Assembly (NCBI GenBank): GCA_035561515.1
Contig: DATMXP010000023.1
Coordinates: 1-64,000, forward strand
Origin: Terriglobales bacterium
Lineage (GTDB): Bacteria > Acidobacteriota > Terriglobia > Terriglobales > Acidobacteriaceae
Direction: 5' to 3'
Length of the DNA stretch: 64,000 nucleotides
The notes under the pieces are model-generated. The model was not told the DNA's origin and did no database searches. It saw only the letters and a list, made by a program, of their open reading frames with translations. Positions 53,801 through 61,549 of the stretch are shown piece by piece (positions within the stretch are counted from its first letter, which is position 1; every line of letters begins with the position of its first letter). The position numbers and the translations under genes were made by a program.

Positions 53801-55374
53801 CCGTGCAGGACTTCGGCTTCCGCATCGTGGCCGCCGGCACCGACCCGAGTATGCTCACCCGTCAGGTGCCGGTCAGCCTTCGTGTGATCGACTTCACGCT
53901 CGGCACCCCGCAACCGTCCTCCATCACGAATCTCATTCGCGGCAACAGCACCACCCTTCAAGTCACAGTCGCATCGGTCGGATCATTCAATCAGCAGATC
54001 ACCTTCGGATGCAGCGGCCTTCCCGCTGGATGGAGGTGCTCCGCGTTTCCGGTGACGCTCACCCCTGGCGGAAGCACGCAGGTCGCCCTCACCATTTACA
54101 CTACTGCTGCCACCGCGGAAAACACGTATAACTTCAGCCTCACCGCGACTTCGCCCGGCTTGATTACACCAAAGCAACAGCCAGTGTCGGTGCAGGTCGT
54201 TGCCGGACAGGATTTCAGTATTGGTGCTCCGACATTCTCTTCGCCCACTCGCAAGATCGGCGAACAGCTCAGCACAACCTTCACCGTCACGCCGCAGGAT
54301 GGCTACAACGGAACCGTCATTTTCTCTTGCGCCGGTACCAGTGCCGGGATCGCACCATCCGCGTGCGCATTCAATCCACCTTCCACCGTCGTAGACACAA
54401 CTCCCGTTCCAGTAGCGTTGACCGTGCTCACAAACGCGGGCACCGCTTCGTCCGGTCAAATCACCATTCAGGCCAATGACGGAACCCGTACGAAGAACGC
54501 GAGCGTTCCCTTCTCATTGACCGACTACTCGTTCTCGAATCTCACTCTCCCGAACAACACCAACCCCGGTGGCACCGTTAAGTTCAGCTTCCACTTGACG
54601 CCCCTCAACGGTTACAGCAGCCCGGTGACGCTCAGCTGCGATACCAGCCAATTCACTGTGCCGGTATCGTGCCAATTCAATCCGGCTTCCGGCATCGTCC
54701 TCACGCCCGGCACGACAACCACCGTCAATGCCTCCATCGCCATTCCCAGCAGCCTCCCGGAGGCTACATATTCGGTTCTCGTCCGGACGAGCGACCAGTC
54801 CTTCCCGGCTCTCTTCCATGACCTGACTACGGCTCAGTTCCAGATATCCGCGACACCGAATTTCGCCATGGACTTCGGCACTAAAACCAGCGCCACCGTC
54901 GCCGCAGGACAATCAACGACGTCAGCCCTCAGCGTGACGGCGCAGGGGAGTTTCAATTCGCCGGTCGCGTTTACGGTCGCGGGCTGTCCGTCCCAGGCCA
55001 CCTGCACGCTTTCGCCCAACCCGATCACGCCCACCGGAGCCACTCCTGCCACGGCGACACTCACCATCACCACCACGGCGGCCTCCTCTGCCAGCGTTCG
55101 TTCAACGGGGCGTAACCTGTTTGCGCTCTGGCTCGGTCTGCCATTTGGCGCCATCGGATTCGTTCTTCTCGACCGCAAACGCCGCAGCCTGGCCCTGCTT
55201 GTAATCACCTTTGCGACCATGTGCGCGCTCTCGGCTTGTGGCGGAGGCGGTGGCGGCACTACCAATCCGCCCACTTTCCGTCCGGGGACTCCAGCCGGAA
55301 CCTACACGATTACGGTCACCGGAACGGGCAGCACCATCGTCAAGCAGGCTAATTTCACCCTTACGGTGCAATAG
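50818..55374 (+). CDS. giant secreted beta-propeller protein with five Ig-like repeats
   Basis: A 1518-residue protein with a signal peptide (about 10-28) and a charged propeptide-like stretch. A large BNR/sortilin-type propeller region follows (about 95-910; units such as ILRSTDGGVSWSLIS and IYYSYDSGQSW). Five Ig-like repeats of about 105 residues begin near 920, 1024, 1130, 1236 and 1346; each starts with a [PDI]-x-F-[AST] strand and has a paired Cys. Near 1435 the chain crosses the membrane, has a short basic loop and a second hydrophobic stretch ending in LSAC plus six Gly, then a 40-residue GTYTITVTGTG tail. Probably an adhesin or a substrate-binding or hydrolase protein; function unknown. 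Confidence 0.85.
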   Translation: MPSKCGSTHARFFLAFLLLLFVSLVSFAAEPDKERAEKAERDNPRERESWFLRGRTFKGRPAPQLLKQAHQQRDTLRYQAIRRAQVRTAAVASPLPSPIWSPLGPAPLKSVPNVGDQQDYGFTTGRATAVVVDQNDPTGNTVYLTGAYGGVWKSTSAANTDLARVFWTPIIDDQETIAVGSMAIQPGNSNLLLVGTGEANSSSDSYYGLGILRSTDGGVSWSLISTANNGARLFHGLAFAKIAFSTDNPNIVVAATAAASVGTANGLDQSPSAAECADLSLTRVCRGIYYSYDSGQSWTQATMVDPGGAPDAGSVSSVHYNPQQHKFYAASRFHGFYVSSDGVTWYRMSSDPSGFNQPSSGLNLTACPTVLPTNTSSRVCPLYRGEITQVPGRDEMYVWYVNADNPPVNGGIYQTKDGGKTWVSLNVSGITNCGDTQGCGTEQGDFNLALMAVPNGATATDLYAGAINIFRCQINSNNSTCSSNAFVNLTHVYGCDPFGSLSKVHPDQHGFDMVQANANILYFANDGGITRTLSSYSTQAKYCDSKNPNAPTILFDNLNGTMGSMTQFVWFSQHPTDQYTMLGGTQDNGSPMIDSDNSGPNGLAWRSVLLGDGGYNDINPQSPNDRFASFPISPSRVLVARCTTGENCSDSIFSSNQVVTSAKLGNDTASFYMPYMLDPQDSSKLVVGTCRVWRVGTNGSSAVALSQNFSNGTTNSCASGSAYISALAAGGPVNSSGSQVLYAGTDNGKVFFTPDATDFRVTWTEISNNGAFSNSAVCGSTSSPARCPISGIAIDPRDATGRTAYVTIMGFNTPHVWQTTDGGNSWSNITGNLPDAPANGAVVYSGDGSIYVATDVGVYSTASPSGGNTIWTEVGPATGAGTLPNVAVTRIAIFAPTGSPARLRASTYGRGVWEIPIAGSSAPDFAVTIPDSALVTFPGQVVTFNGSITTANGYSSAINLSCDATTNGTPGPLPQTCSPSMPVNGIFTVTAANPTVQDFGFRIVAAGTDPSMLTRQVPVSLRVIDFTLGTPQPSSITNLIRGNSTTLQVTVASVGSFNQQITFGCSGLPAGWRCSAFPVTLTPGGSTQVALTIYTTAATAENTYNFSLTATSPGLITPKQQPVSVQVVAGQDFSIGAPTFSSPTRKIGEQLSTTFTVTPQDGYNGTVIFSCAGTSAGIAPSACAFNPPSTVVDTTPVPVALTVLTNAGTASSGQITIQANDGTRTKNASVPFSLTDYSFSNLTLPNNTNPGGTVKFSFHLTPLNGYSSPVTLSCDTSQFTVPVSCQFNPASGIVLTPGTTTTVNASIAIPSSLPEATYSVLVRTSDQSFPALFHDLTTAQFQISATPNFAMDFGTKTSATVAAGQSTTSALSVTAQGSFNSPVAFTVAGCPSQATCTLSPNPITPTGATPATATLTITTTAASSASVRSTGRNLFALWLGLPFGAIGFVLLDRKRRSLALLVITFATMCALSACGGGGGGTTNPPTFRPGTPAGTYTITVTGTGSTIVKQANFTLTVQ

Positions 55375-55532
55375 TTCTCAGGCAAACACGTAACCCCAGA
55401 GGGTGAACCTTAACCTTTTTCCTTTTTTCCCGGTTTGGGCCTATTGACGGATTTTGATAGTAGAATCGCTTGAGTTCTGCATCTACCTTATTGGGCTGCT
55501 GCTCTGATGTACCTAAACCAAACCTGGGGCCG

Positions 55533-57515
55533 ATGAGGAAATACTTCCAACAACCTAGCGTCGGACTGGCGCTTGTACTTATTGCAACCGCGTCGGCCAT
55601 CCTCGCCGGATGGCATTTCCGTATCCCGTGGTTGAAAGGGTCCATGCTGGGCACCTATGTGGCCCCAACCACCGCGCTCTGCTTCATCCTGTTATCGGCA
55701 GTCATCCTGTTTTTTGCCACTGAAAACAGATTCGCCGTTTGGCTCGGCTACCTGATTTCCGCCTCCGTCCTGGTCTTTAGTTTTGCCACTCTTATCGAAT
55801 GGATTACCCAGCTCGACTTCGGCATCGACAGAATCTTCTTCGCCCATCGCCTCTCGGACTGGGACTTACCGTACCCCGGACGCTTCTCGGTAAATTCGGG
55901 GGTTGCGTTCATCCTCGCGTCGTCATCGCTTCTTACCATTCGACGCACGTTCGCATCCGTAGTGGGCGAAACACTTGCCGGACTGATCCTCCTGGTCTCT
56001 TACCTTAGCCTGATCGGCTACGTATATTCGATTCCGGCACTCTACTCCATCGGCAACGTTATGGCGTTGACGACGGCCCTGCTTTTCGCAATCCTCTCCG
56101 TAGCTATCCTGTACTGCGGAAATCGCCATCTAGTACGGATTATCTCCAGCCCATACGCCGGCGGAATCGTCTCGCGCCGTTTCATCAGCGCGGTCCTGCT
56201 TACCATGCCGCTGCTGGGATGGATTGCCATCCAGATTCGCGTCCACAATCTCCTTTCGCGCGAGATGAACATCGCGCTGCTCGTATTGGCTTCTGTCCTG
56301 ATCTTCACCATCCTTACCCTTCGCACCGCCACCGCACTCAATGAGATCGACCGTCAGCGGCTCCAGACTCAAGACGCCCTCCGGTACTCCGAGCAACTTC
56401 AGGCCGACGCCCTCCAGCAGATCAAGGTCAACCTCAAGCGACTGGAACTGATCGAAAGTTCCGTCGGACTTGGGACATGGGAATTCGATCCCCTTACCGG
56501 CATGTCGCACTGGCCGCCGGGCATTTCGGCTGTATGGGGACTGCCGCGCCGCGAGCACCGAGTCACCCTTGATGAATTCAAGAGCCGAATTTACCCGGAT
56601 GATCGCGAAAACGTCGTGCGTACGGTTGAGAACGCGCTCAAAGAACGCGACAACTATGACCTGGAATTCCGTGTCATCTGGCCCGATCTAAGCATTCACT
56701 GGCTATCCGCGCGGGGTACAGTCATCCGGGCCGCCGACGGTACGGCAACCAAGGTCTTGGGCATCGCTCTCGACGTCACCGAACGCCACCAGACCGAGAA
56801 GGCCCTGCGCGAGTCAGAAAAACTCGCCGCCACCGGACGCCTCGCCGCTACCATCGCCCACGAGATCAACAATCCACTGGAGGCTGTGGTCAACCTCGTG
56901 TTCCTGGCGAAGAACGATCCCTCACTTGCCACCGAGGCGCGCAATCTCCTCGATGCCGCCGATGTGGAACTCGCTCGTGTCAGCCACATGGTTCGCCAGA
57001 CGCTCGGCTTTTATCGCGACTCCTCCAAGCCCGTATGGGTCGATGTCTCCGAGACCGTCGTGCAGATCGTCAATCTGTACCGGAACAAGCTTCAGCGGAA
57101 AAATGTCCAGCTCGATATGGAAACCAGCCCGGCGCGCATGCACGGATTCGAAGGCGAACTCCGCCAGGTCATCTCCAACCTGATCAGTAATGCCATCGAC
57201 GCCGTTCCCCTCGACGGCCATGTCACCATACGCGTGCGCCAGCTGCGTAACCACGTGTCCATCACCGTCGGCGACAATGGACACGGTATCTCACCCGAAA
57301 ACCGCGAACGCCTCTTTCAGCCTTTCTTTACGACCAAGCGCGACATCGGAACCGGCCTCGGCCTCTGGGTTTCCAAGGGCATCATTGAGAAGCACCGCGG
57401 ACACATTCGCTTCCGCTCAAGTACTCGTCCCGGCGCTTCGGGAACAATCTTCAGCATCCGTCTGCCGCTCGACAATTCTTCGGCCATTGCGCAGACCGCC
57501 GCCCTCGCCGGATAG
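55533..57515 (+). CDS. membrane sensor histidine kinase with PAS domain
   Basis: A 660-residue kinase: eight predicted membrane helices (about 10-265, an MASE-like sensing region), a coiled linker, a PAS/PAC domain (about 300-425; ESSVGLGTWEFDPLTG), then the HisKA region with phospho-acceptor H443 in ATIAHEINNP. The ATPase domain follows, with the N box (QVISNLISNAIDAV), G1 (VGDNGHGIS) and G2 (GTGLGLWVSKGI). The family includes NtrB-like kinases. The ATG at 55533 is chosen; the frame opens at a TTG 63 nt earlier. No response regulator is adjacent (orphan kinase). Confidence 0.9.
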   Translation: MRKYFQQPSVGLALVLIATASAILAGWHFRIPWLKGSMLGTYVAPTTALCFILLSAVILFFATENRFAVWLGYLISASVLVFSFATLIEWITQLDFGIDRIFFAHRLSDWDLPYPGRFSVNSGVAFILASSSLLTIRRTFASVVGETLAGLILLVSYLSLIGYVYSIPALYSIGNVMALTTALLFAILSVAILYCGNRHLVRIISSPYAGGIVSRRFISAVLLTMPLLGWIAIQIRVHNLLSREMNIALLVLASVLIFTILTLRTATALNEIDRQRLQTQDALRYSEQLQADALQQIKVNLKRLELIESSVGLGTWEFDPLTGMSHWPPGISAVWGLPRREHRVTLDEFKSRIYPDDRENVVRTVENALKERDNYDLEFRVIWPDLSIHWLSARGTVIRAADGTATKVLGIALDVTERHQTEKALRESEKLAATGRLAATIAHEINNPLEAVVNLVFLAKNDPSLATEARNLLDAADVELARVSHMVRQTLGFYRDSSKPVWVDVSETVVQIVNLYRNKLQRKNVQLDMETSPARMHGFEGELRQVISNLISNAIDAVPLDGHVTIRVRQLRNHVSITVGDNGHGISPENRERLFQPFFTTKRDIGTGLGLWVSKGIIEKHRGHIRFRSSTRPGASGTIFSIRLPLDNSSAIAQTAALAG

Positions 57516-57529
57516 AACCGTACACACAC

Positions 57530-57557
57530 AAAAAAGCCCGGCCTGCTCAGCCGGGCT
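57530..57557 (-). terminator. terminator of the oxidoreductase operon
   Basis: On the minus strand AGCCCGGC and GCCGGGCT (57557-57550 with 57542-57535) pair perfectly with a 7-nt loop and are followed by TTTTTG, 19 nt after the last operon stop. It also separates the convergent histidine kinase gene. Confidence 0.9.
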
Positions 57558-57576
57558 GTTGCACAAGGGGATACGA

Positions 57577-58167
57577 CTAAACTTCAACTTCCAGTGCATG
57601 CGAGGTTGCATGCTGAGGCATGGCTTCCGGATGTTCGGTTCCGTATTTGTAGCCTGCTTCGAAAGCCTTCGCATTCAGTTCCTTGAAGGCTGGCGGCACC
57701 GAATCCAGCACCGCTTCGCGTAGAGACTCCGGCTTCAACGTCCCGCTCACAGCCGCGAAGAAACCGACCATCACCACGTTCAGCACCATGCGCTTGCCGA
57801 GTTCTTCGGCGATGCGAGTGGCCGGACAGCTATAGATCCGCGTGCCTTCCGGCACATTGCCGATCCGCACCAGGTCCTGCTCAATGATCAGCATTCCCTT
57901 CGGCTTCACTTCAGGCGAAAACTTCGAGTACGCCTCCTGCGACATCACCACAAGAATGTCGGGGCTTGTCACATAGGGATAGAGCACCGGTTGATCGGAC
58001 GTGATCACCTGCGCGCTACAAGCTCCGCCGCGAGCTTCCGGACCAAAGTTCTGCGTCATCGTCGAGAAGCCACCTTCGAAGATCGACGCCGCTTTCCCGA
58101 TCACCGCCGCCGCCAGAATTACACCTTGTCCGCCAAAACCTGCGACCCGGATTTCCGTTAATTGCAT
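57577..58167 (-). CDS. korC: 2-oxoacid:ferredoxin oxidoreductase, gamma subunit
   Basis: A 196-residue subunit of the pyruvate/2-oxoglutarate:ferredoxin oxidoreductase family. Residues 1-30 (IRVAGFGGQGVILAAAVIGKAA) carry the glycine-rich gamma-subunit motif, and EARGGACSAQVITSD is the conserved second segment. The start at the ATG at 58167 overlaps the beta-subunit gene by 10 bases. It belongs to a four-gene unit with ferredoxin, alpha and beta subunits, so the complex is expected to be KorABCD. 2-Oxoglutarate is the most likely substrate from the general layout, but pyruvate or a branched-chain oxoacid cannot be excluded. Confidence 0.9.
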   Translation of the reverse strand: MQLTEIRVAGFGGQGVILAAAVIGKAASIFEGGFSTMTQNFGPEARGGACSAQVITSDQPVLYPYVTSPDILVVMSQEAYSKFSPEVKPKGMLIIEQDLVRIGNVPEGTRIYSCPATRIAEELGKRMVLNVVMVGFFAAVSGTLKPESLREAVLDSVPPAFKELNAKAFEAGYKYGTEHPEAMPQHATSHALEVEV

Positions 58168-59075
58168 GACGATTCCCCAATTCCGCAGCCGCCGTCGCTG
58201 CATCCGCCGTCCAGCGAAAGATTCGCTGCCACTTCGTCCACGTAACGGTCGCCCAGCGAGTGCTGCATCTGTTCGCGCATCATGTCGTTGAAGTGCGGGC
58301 GCTGGCGATCAACGAACTTGCCCACGATGATCTCCCCGCTCTTCGTCAGCCCAACTTCGTTCGTCGGTGCGCCGTGCTTGACCTTGCTCTTCTCTTTGTA
58401 GAACTTCATCGTATCCAGTCCGTCGCCCATGCGGTTTCGGCGCTGGTAGAGCGTCGGACATGGCGAAAGAATTTCGATGAAGCTGAAGCCCGGCTTTGCG
58501 AAAGCTTCCTGTACCGATCGAGTGATCTGCCGAACGTGGTAAGTGGTCCAGCGTGCGACGTAAACCGCGCCCGCCGCTTCCATCAGATGAGGCAGGTTAA
58601 ACGTCGGATCGAAGGTTCCGTACGGATTCGTGGAAGTGATCACATCCGACGGGGTCGTCGGAGCCGTCTGGCCGCCCGTCATTGCATAGATCAGGTTATT
58701 AACGCAGATCACCTTGATGTCCACATTGCGGCGTGCCGCGTGGATCAGGTGATTGCCGCCAATCGCGCTCAGGTCGCCGTCACCCGAGTACACAACCACG
58801 TTCAGCTTCGGGTTTGCCAGCTTCATGCCCGTCGCAAACGGAATCGCGCGGCCATGCGTAGTGTGGAATGAATCGAGTTTCACGTAGCCCGCTACGCGCC
58901 CGGAACAACCGATACCGCTTACGATCGCCACGTTATCCAGGTCAACCTTGGAATCCAGCAGCGCGCGCGTAAAGCAATTTACCGTCGTTCCAATTCCGCA
59001 CCCGGGACACCAGATGTGCGGCATGCGATCGCTGCGCAGAAATTGCTCTACCGGATTTGCAATCATCATTGTCAT
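58158..59075 (-). CDS. korB: 2-oxoacid:ferredoxin oxidoreductase, beta (TPP) subunit
   Basis: A 305-residue thiamine-diphosphate-binding subunit. C23-x2-C26 in WCPGCGIG and Cys57 in SGIGCSGR are the 4Fe-4S ligands expected in this subunit. The metal-diphosphate motif is GDGD (98-101) with NNLIYAMTGGQTAPT after it. The C-terminus is unusual: a Cys/Gly-rich stretch (CSDGGCGIGESSC) that could bind a further metal or cluster. The start overlaps the alpha-subunit stop as ATGA. Confidence 0.93.
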   Translation of the reverse strand: MTMMIANPVEQFLRSDRMPHIWCPGCGIGTTVNCFTRALLDSKVDLDNVAIVSGIGCSGRVAGYVKLDSFHTTHGRAIPFATGMKLANPKLNVVVYSGDGDLSAIGGNHLIHAARRNVDIKVICVNNLIYAMTGGQTAPTTPSDVITSTNPYGTFDPTFNLPHLMEAAGAVYVARWTTYHVRQITRSVQEAFAKPGFSFIEILSPCPTLYQRRNRMGDGLDTMKFYKEKSKVKHGAPTNEVGLTKSGEIIVGKFVDRQRPHFNDMMREQMQHSLGDRYVDEVAANLSLDGGCSDGGCGIGESSCN

Positions 59076-60229
59076 CGCGCTCCCTCCACGATCGCCTCAA
59101 GAATTCTCTCCGGACGATGCACGCTTCCGCCCGCATGTCCAACCAGGATCGTTTTCGCTTTTCCATCCGCGGCACGTTCTACTTCGTACTTGATCTGGCC
59201 CAGGTTCAACTCGGGTACCACGAACGCCTTCACCTTCGGCGCCAGTTCCTTGATCTTCTTTTCCGGGAACGGCCAAACCGTGATCAGCCGCAGCTTCCCG
59301 ACTTTCAGGCCCTGCGCCCTCGCCAGGTCGACTGCTCTCTGTGCCACGCGCGAGGTGATCCCGTACGACACCACCACGACGTCGGCATTTTCCAGGCCGT
59401 CCTCTTCCCACATCGCGATGTCGTCGACGTTGTTCGAAATCTTCGAAATCAGCCGCTTTACCAGCCGGTCCTGTGTCTCTGGCGTCATCGCCGGATAACC
59501 ACGTTCATCGTGCGTCAGTCCGGTTACGTGGAAACGGTATCCTTCGCCTGCATGCGCCATTTCCGGCACGCCAAGCTCATCCGGCTCGTAAGGCCTGTAA
59601 TCGCGTGGAGTCTTCGTCGTGTGTTTCCGTGGCTCCACTTCGATCTTGTCGGCCTCGGGAATCACCACCTTCTCGGTCATGTGTCCCACCACTTCGTCCA
59701 TCATGAACATTACCGGGACACGGTACTTCTCCGAGAGATTGAACGCTCTCACCGTCAGGTCAAAGCACTCCTGCGGCGAGTTCGGCGACAACGCGATGAT
59801 GCCGTAGTCGCCATGCGAACCCCAGCGTGCCTGCATCATGTCGGCCTGTGCTGGAAGTGTCGGTAAGCCCGTCGAAGGTCCGCCGCGTTGCACGTTCACA
59901 AACACGCACGGCGTTTCCGTCATGGCGGCGTAGCCGATATGCTCCATCATCAGCGAAAAGCCCGGCCCCGAGGTCACTGTAAACGCCTTCGCTCCGCCCC
60001 AGACCGCGCCTTGCAGGCAGATCGAAGCCGCCAGTTCGTCTTCCATCTGGATGAACGTCCCACCGATGGTTGGAATACGGGCAGCGAACCGCTCAACGAC
60101 TTCCGTTGACGGCGTAATTGGATATCCAGCGGAAAACCGCGCCCCTGCTGCCAGTGCTCCTTCACAGCATGCGTGGTCTCCGTCAATGAAATGGACGCCC
60201 GTCAGGACGCCCTTTGGATCAGCTTTCAT
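59072..60229 (-). CDS. korA: 2-oxoacid:ferredoxin oxidoreductase, alpha subunit
   Basis: A 385-residue subunit with the pyruvate:ferredoxin oxidoreductase pyrimidine-binding fold (GDHACCEGALAAGARFSAGYPITPSTEV near 17-44, and EDELAASICLQGAVWGGAKAFTVTSGPG near 62-89) and a transketolase-C-like end domain (about 265-380). Together with beta and gamma it oxidatively decarboxylates a 2-oxoacid to acyl-CoA while reducing ferredoxin. It overlaps the ferredoxin gene by 11 bases and the beta gene by 4, so the set is translationally coupled. Confidence 0.94.
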   Translation of the reverse strand: MKADPKGVLTGVHFIDGDHACCEGALAAGARFSAGYPITPSTEVVERFAARIPTIGGTFIQMEDELAASICLQGAVWGGAKAFTVTSGPGFSLMMEHIGYAAMTETPCVFVNVQRGGPSTGLPTLPAQADMMQARWGSHGDYGIIALSPNSPQECFDLTVRAFNLSEKYRVPVMFMMDEVVGHMTEKVVIPEADKIEVEPRKHTTKTPRDYRPYEPDELGVPEMAHAGEGYRFHVTGLTHDERGYPAMTPETQDRLVKRLISKISNNVDDIAMWEEDGLENADVVVVSYGITSRVAQRAVDLARAQGLKVGKLRLITVWPFPEKKIKELAPKVKAFVVPELNLGQIKYEVERAADGKAKTILVGHAGGSVHRPERILEAIVEGAR

Positions 60230-60467
60230 TCCTTGTGTCTCCGGCTTTGCCCGCTGCTACCTTGTGTCCATGGATAGCGAAGTCGGGGCAGTACATGCCG
60301 CATAGATCGCAGCCACTACACTTCTCGGGATCTACGACATGCGGCGGATGGTAACCCTTGGAGTTGAATGCGGAGGAAAGTGCTAATACATGCGTCGGAC
60401 AAAATTCGACGCAAAAACCACAGGCTTTACAACGTTCGACTTCGATCTTTACGGTTCCCTTTGGCAT
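60219..60467 (-). CDS. korD: 2[4Fe-4S] ferredoxin, delta subunit of the oxidoreductase
   Basis: An 82-residue ferredoxin with two full cluster motifs: C13-x2-C16-x2-C19-x3-C23 and C50-x2-C53-x2-C56-x3-C60. It is the electron acceptor of the complex and the first gene of the operon. The ATG at 60467 is used because GAGG stands 5 nt upstream and the conserved region starts at once; a TTG 42 nt earlier would add 14 residues. Confidence 0.9.
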   Translation of the reverse strand: MPKGTVKIEVERCKACGFCVEFCPTHVLALSSAFNSKGYHPPHVVDPEKCSGCDLCGMYCPDFAIHGHKVAAGKAGDTRNES

Positions 60468-60626
60468 TGCTTCCTCAAACGCCTGCGTCACGGCTAAGGC
60501 CTTGGGCAAACGTGTCTGGCTAGTTCAATTCGCGTCCCCCGGATCACAAAGTCATCCGGCGTAAAACGCTTCCGTTTAGGAGATTGCTGGGAACGCTCCC
60601 CTTGTTCTTGATTGTGCTTGGAGCAT

Positions 60627-60665
60627 GTCATTCGGGGGTATGACGAACATCACAACGTCATGTGA
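60627..60665. promoter_or_regulatory. two operator-like palindromes in the korD-dsbD-N divergent region
   Basis: GTCAT-N8-ATGAC (60627-60644) and TCACA-N6-TGTGA (60650-60665) lie side by side between the two divergently read genes. The second has the half sites of a CRP/FNR-type site in reversed order. They are candidate sites for a redox or carbon regulator. Confidence 0.4.
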
Positions 60666-60732
60666 GATATGGGCAACACCGCCTCAAATGCGGTATTCAG
60701 CCCCGATTTCAAATGTTCGCGTCGGAGGAGTT

Positions 60733-60738
60733 TAGAAT
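60733..60738 (+). promoter_or_regulatory. -10 box placed for a leaderless dsbD-N mRNA
   Basis: TAGAAT lies 6 nt before the ATG at 60745. A GGAGGAG at 60724-60730 is 14 nt upstream, rather far for a ribosome site, so either a leaderless or a normal start is possible. Confidence 0.35.
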
Positions 60739-60744
60739 CTACGC

Positions 60745-61539
60745 ATGCTCAAACGTGGCTTGCTCCTGTTTCTGCTGTTTGGCATAGCGGTGGTGGCCTG
60801 TGCGCAGGCGCCGCCAACCCTGGTATCACTCATCTCCGATCAGTCCGCGGCAAAACCCGGATCTACCGTTTGGGTCGGCATCCGTTTTCAACTTCCTTCC
60901 GGCTGGCACACCTATTGGGCTAACCCGGGCGATTCCGGCGAGCCCCCCAAAGTGCAATGGGTGCTTCCTTCAGGATGGACTGCTGGTCCCATTGAGTGGC
61001 CCGCGCCCTCGCGTATGGAGAGTCCCGCTGGCGTCGACTACGGTTATCACGACGCCGTCACCTTGTTGACTCGCATAAAAGTCCCAACTTCTGCCAAGCC
61101 TGGCAACATGCAATTAACCGCAAATCTAAGTTGGTTGGTCTGCAAGGACATCTGCGTACCACAAAAAACCACCGCTACCCTCCCGTTGCGGATCGGGCCG
61201 GCAGCGGTTCCTAACAATGACGCCAAGCAGATAATTGCCGACGCAAAGGCAAAGCTTCCTAAAGCCGTTCCCGCGGACTGGAAGATGAACGTGATGCGCA
61301 ACCCTGCGCAACTTTTGTTGAACTTCATGCCGGGCGCGAAGGTGAGCGAGGCTTTCTTCTTTCCCCTGGAACAGCAGATCATCGAAAACGCTGCTCCGCA
61401 AAAACTCTCCGCTACTTCTGTTCGGTCGCAGCTTGCTTTAAAACGCGACTCTGGCTCGACCGCCGCCCCAGCGCTCAAGGGAGTACTTGTGCTCGACGGA
61501 TCCAATGCCTACGCCGTCAATATCCCCATCAAGAAGTAG
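60745..61539 (+). CDS. stand-alone DsbD N-terminal domain protein
   Basis: A 264-residue exported protein: signal peptide about 1-20 and an immunoglobulin-like domain matching the N-terminal (alpha) domain of DsbD. It has TYWANPGDSGEPPKVQW and SWLVCKDICVPQ; C133 and C137 are the redox cysteines of the alpha domain. The membrane core and the thioredoxin-like gamma domain of DsbD are missing, so it needs another reductant. It is followed 10 nt downstream by a thioredoxin-fold protein, probably its partner. Confidence 0.85.
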   Translation: MLKRGLLLFLLFGIAVVACAQAPPTLVSLISDQSAAKPGSTVWVGIRFQLPSGWHTYWANPGDSGEPPKVQWVLPSGWTAGPIEWPAPSRMESPAGVDYGYHDAVTLLTRIKVPTSAKPGNMQLTANLSWLVCKDICVPQKTTATLPLRIGPAAVPNNDAKQIIADAKAKLPKAVPADWKMNVMRNPAQLLLNFMPGAKVSEAFFFPLEQQIIENAAPQKLSATSVRSQLALKRDSGSTAAPALKGVLVLDGSNAYAVNIPIKK

Positions 61540-61549
61540 GAGGACAAAG

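Noticed and set aside
55444..55466. TTGACG and TAGAAT before the histidine kinase gene
   Set aside because: Spacing is 11 nt, too short for a normal promoter.
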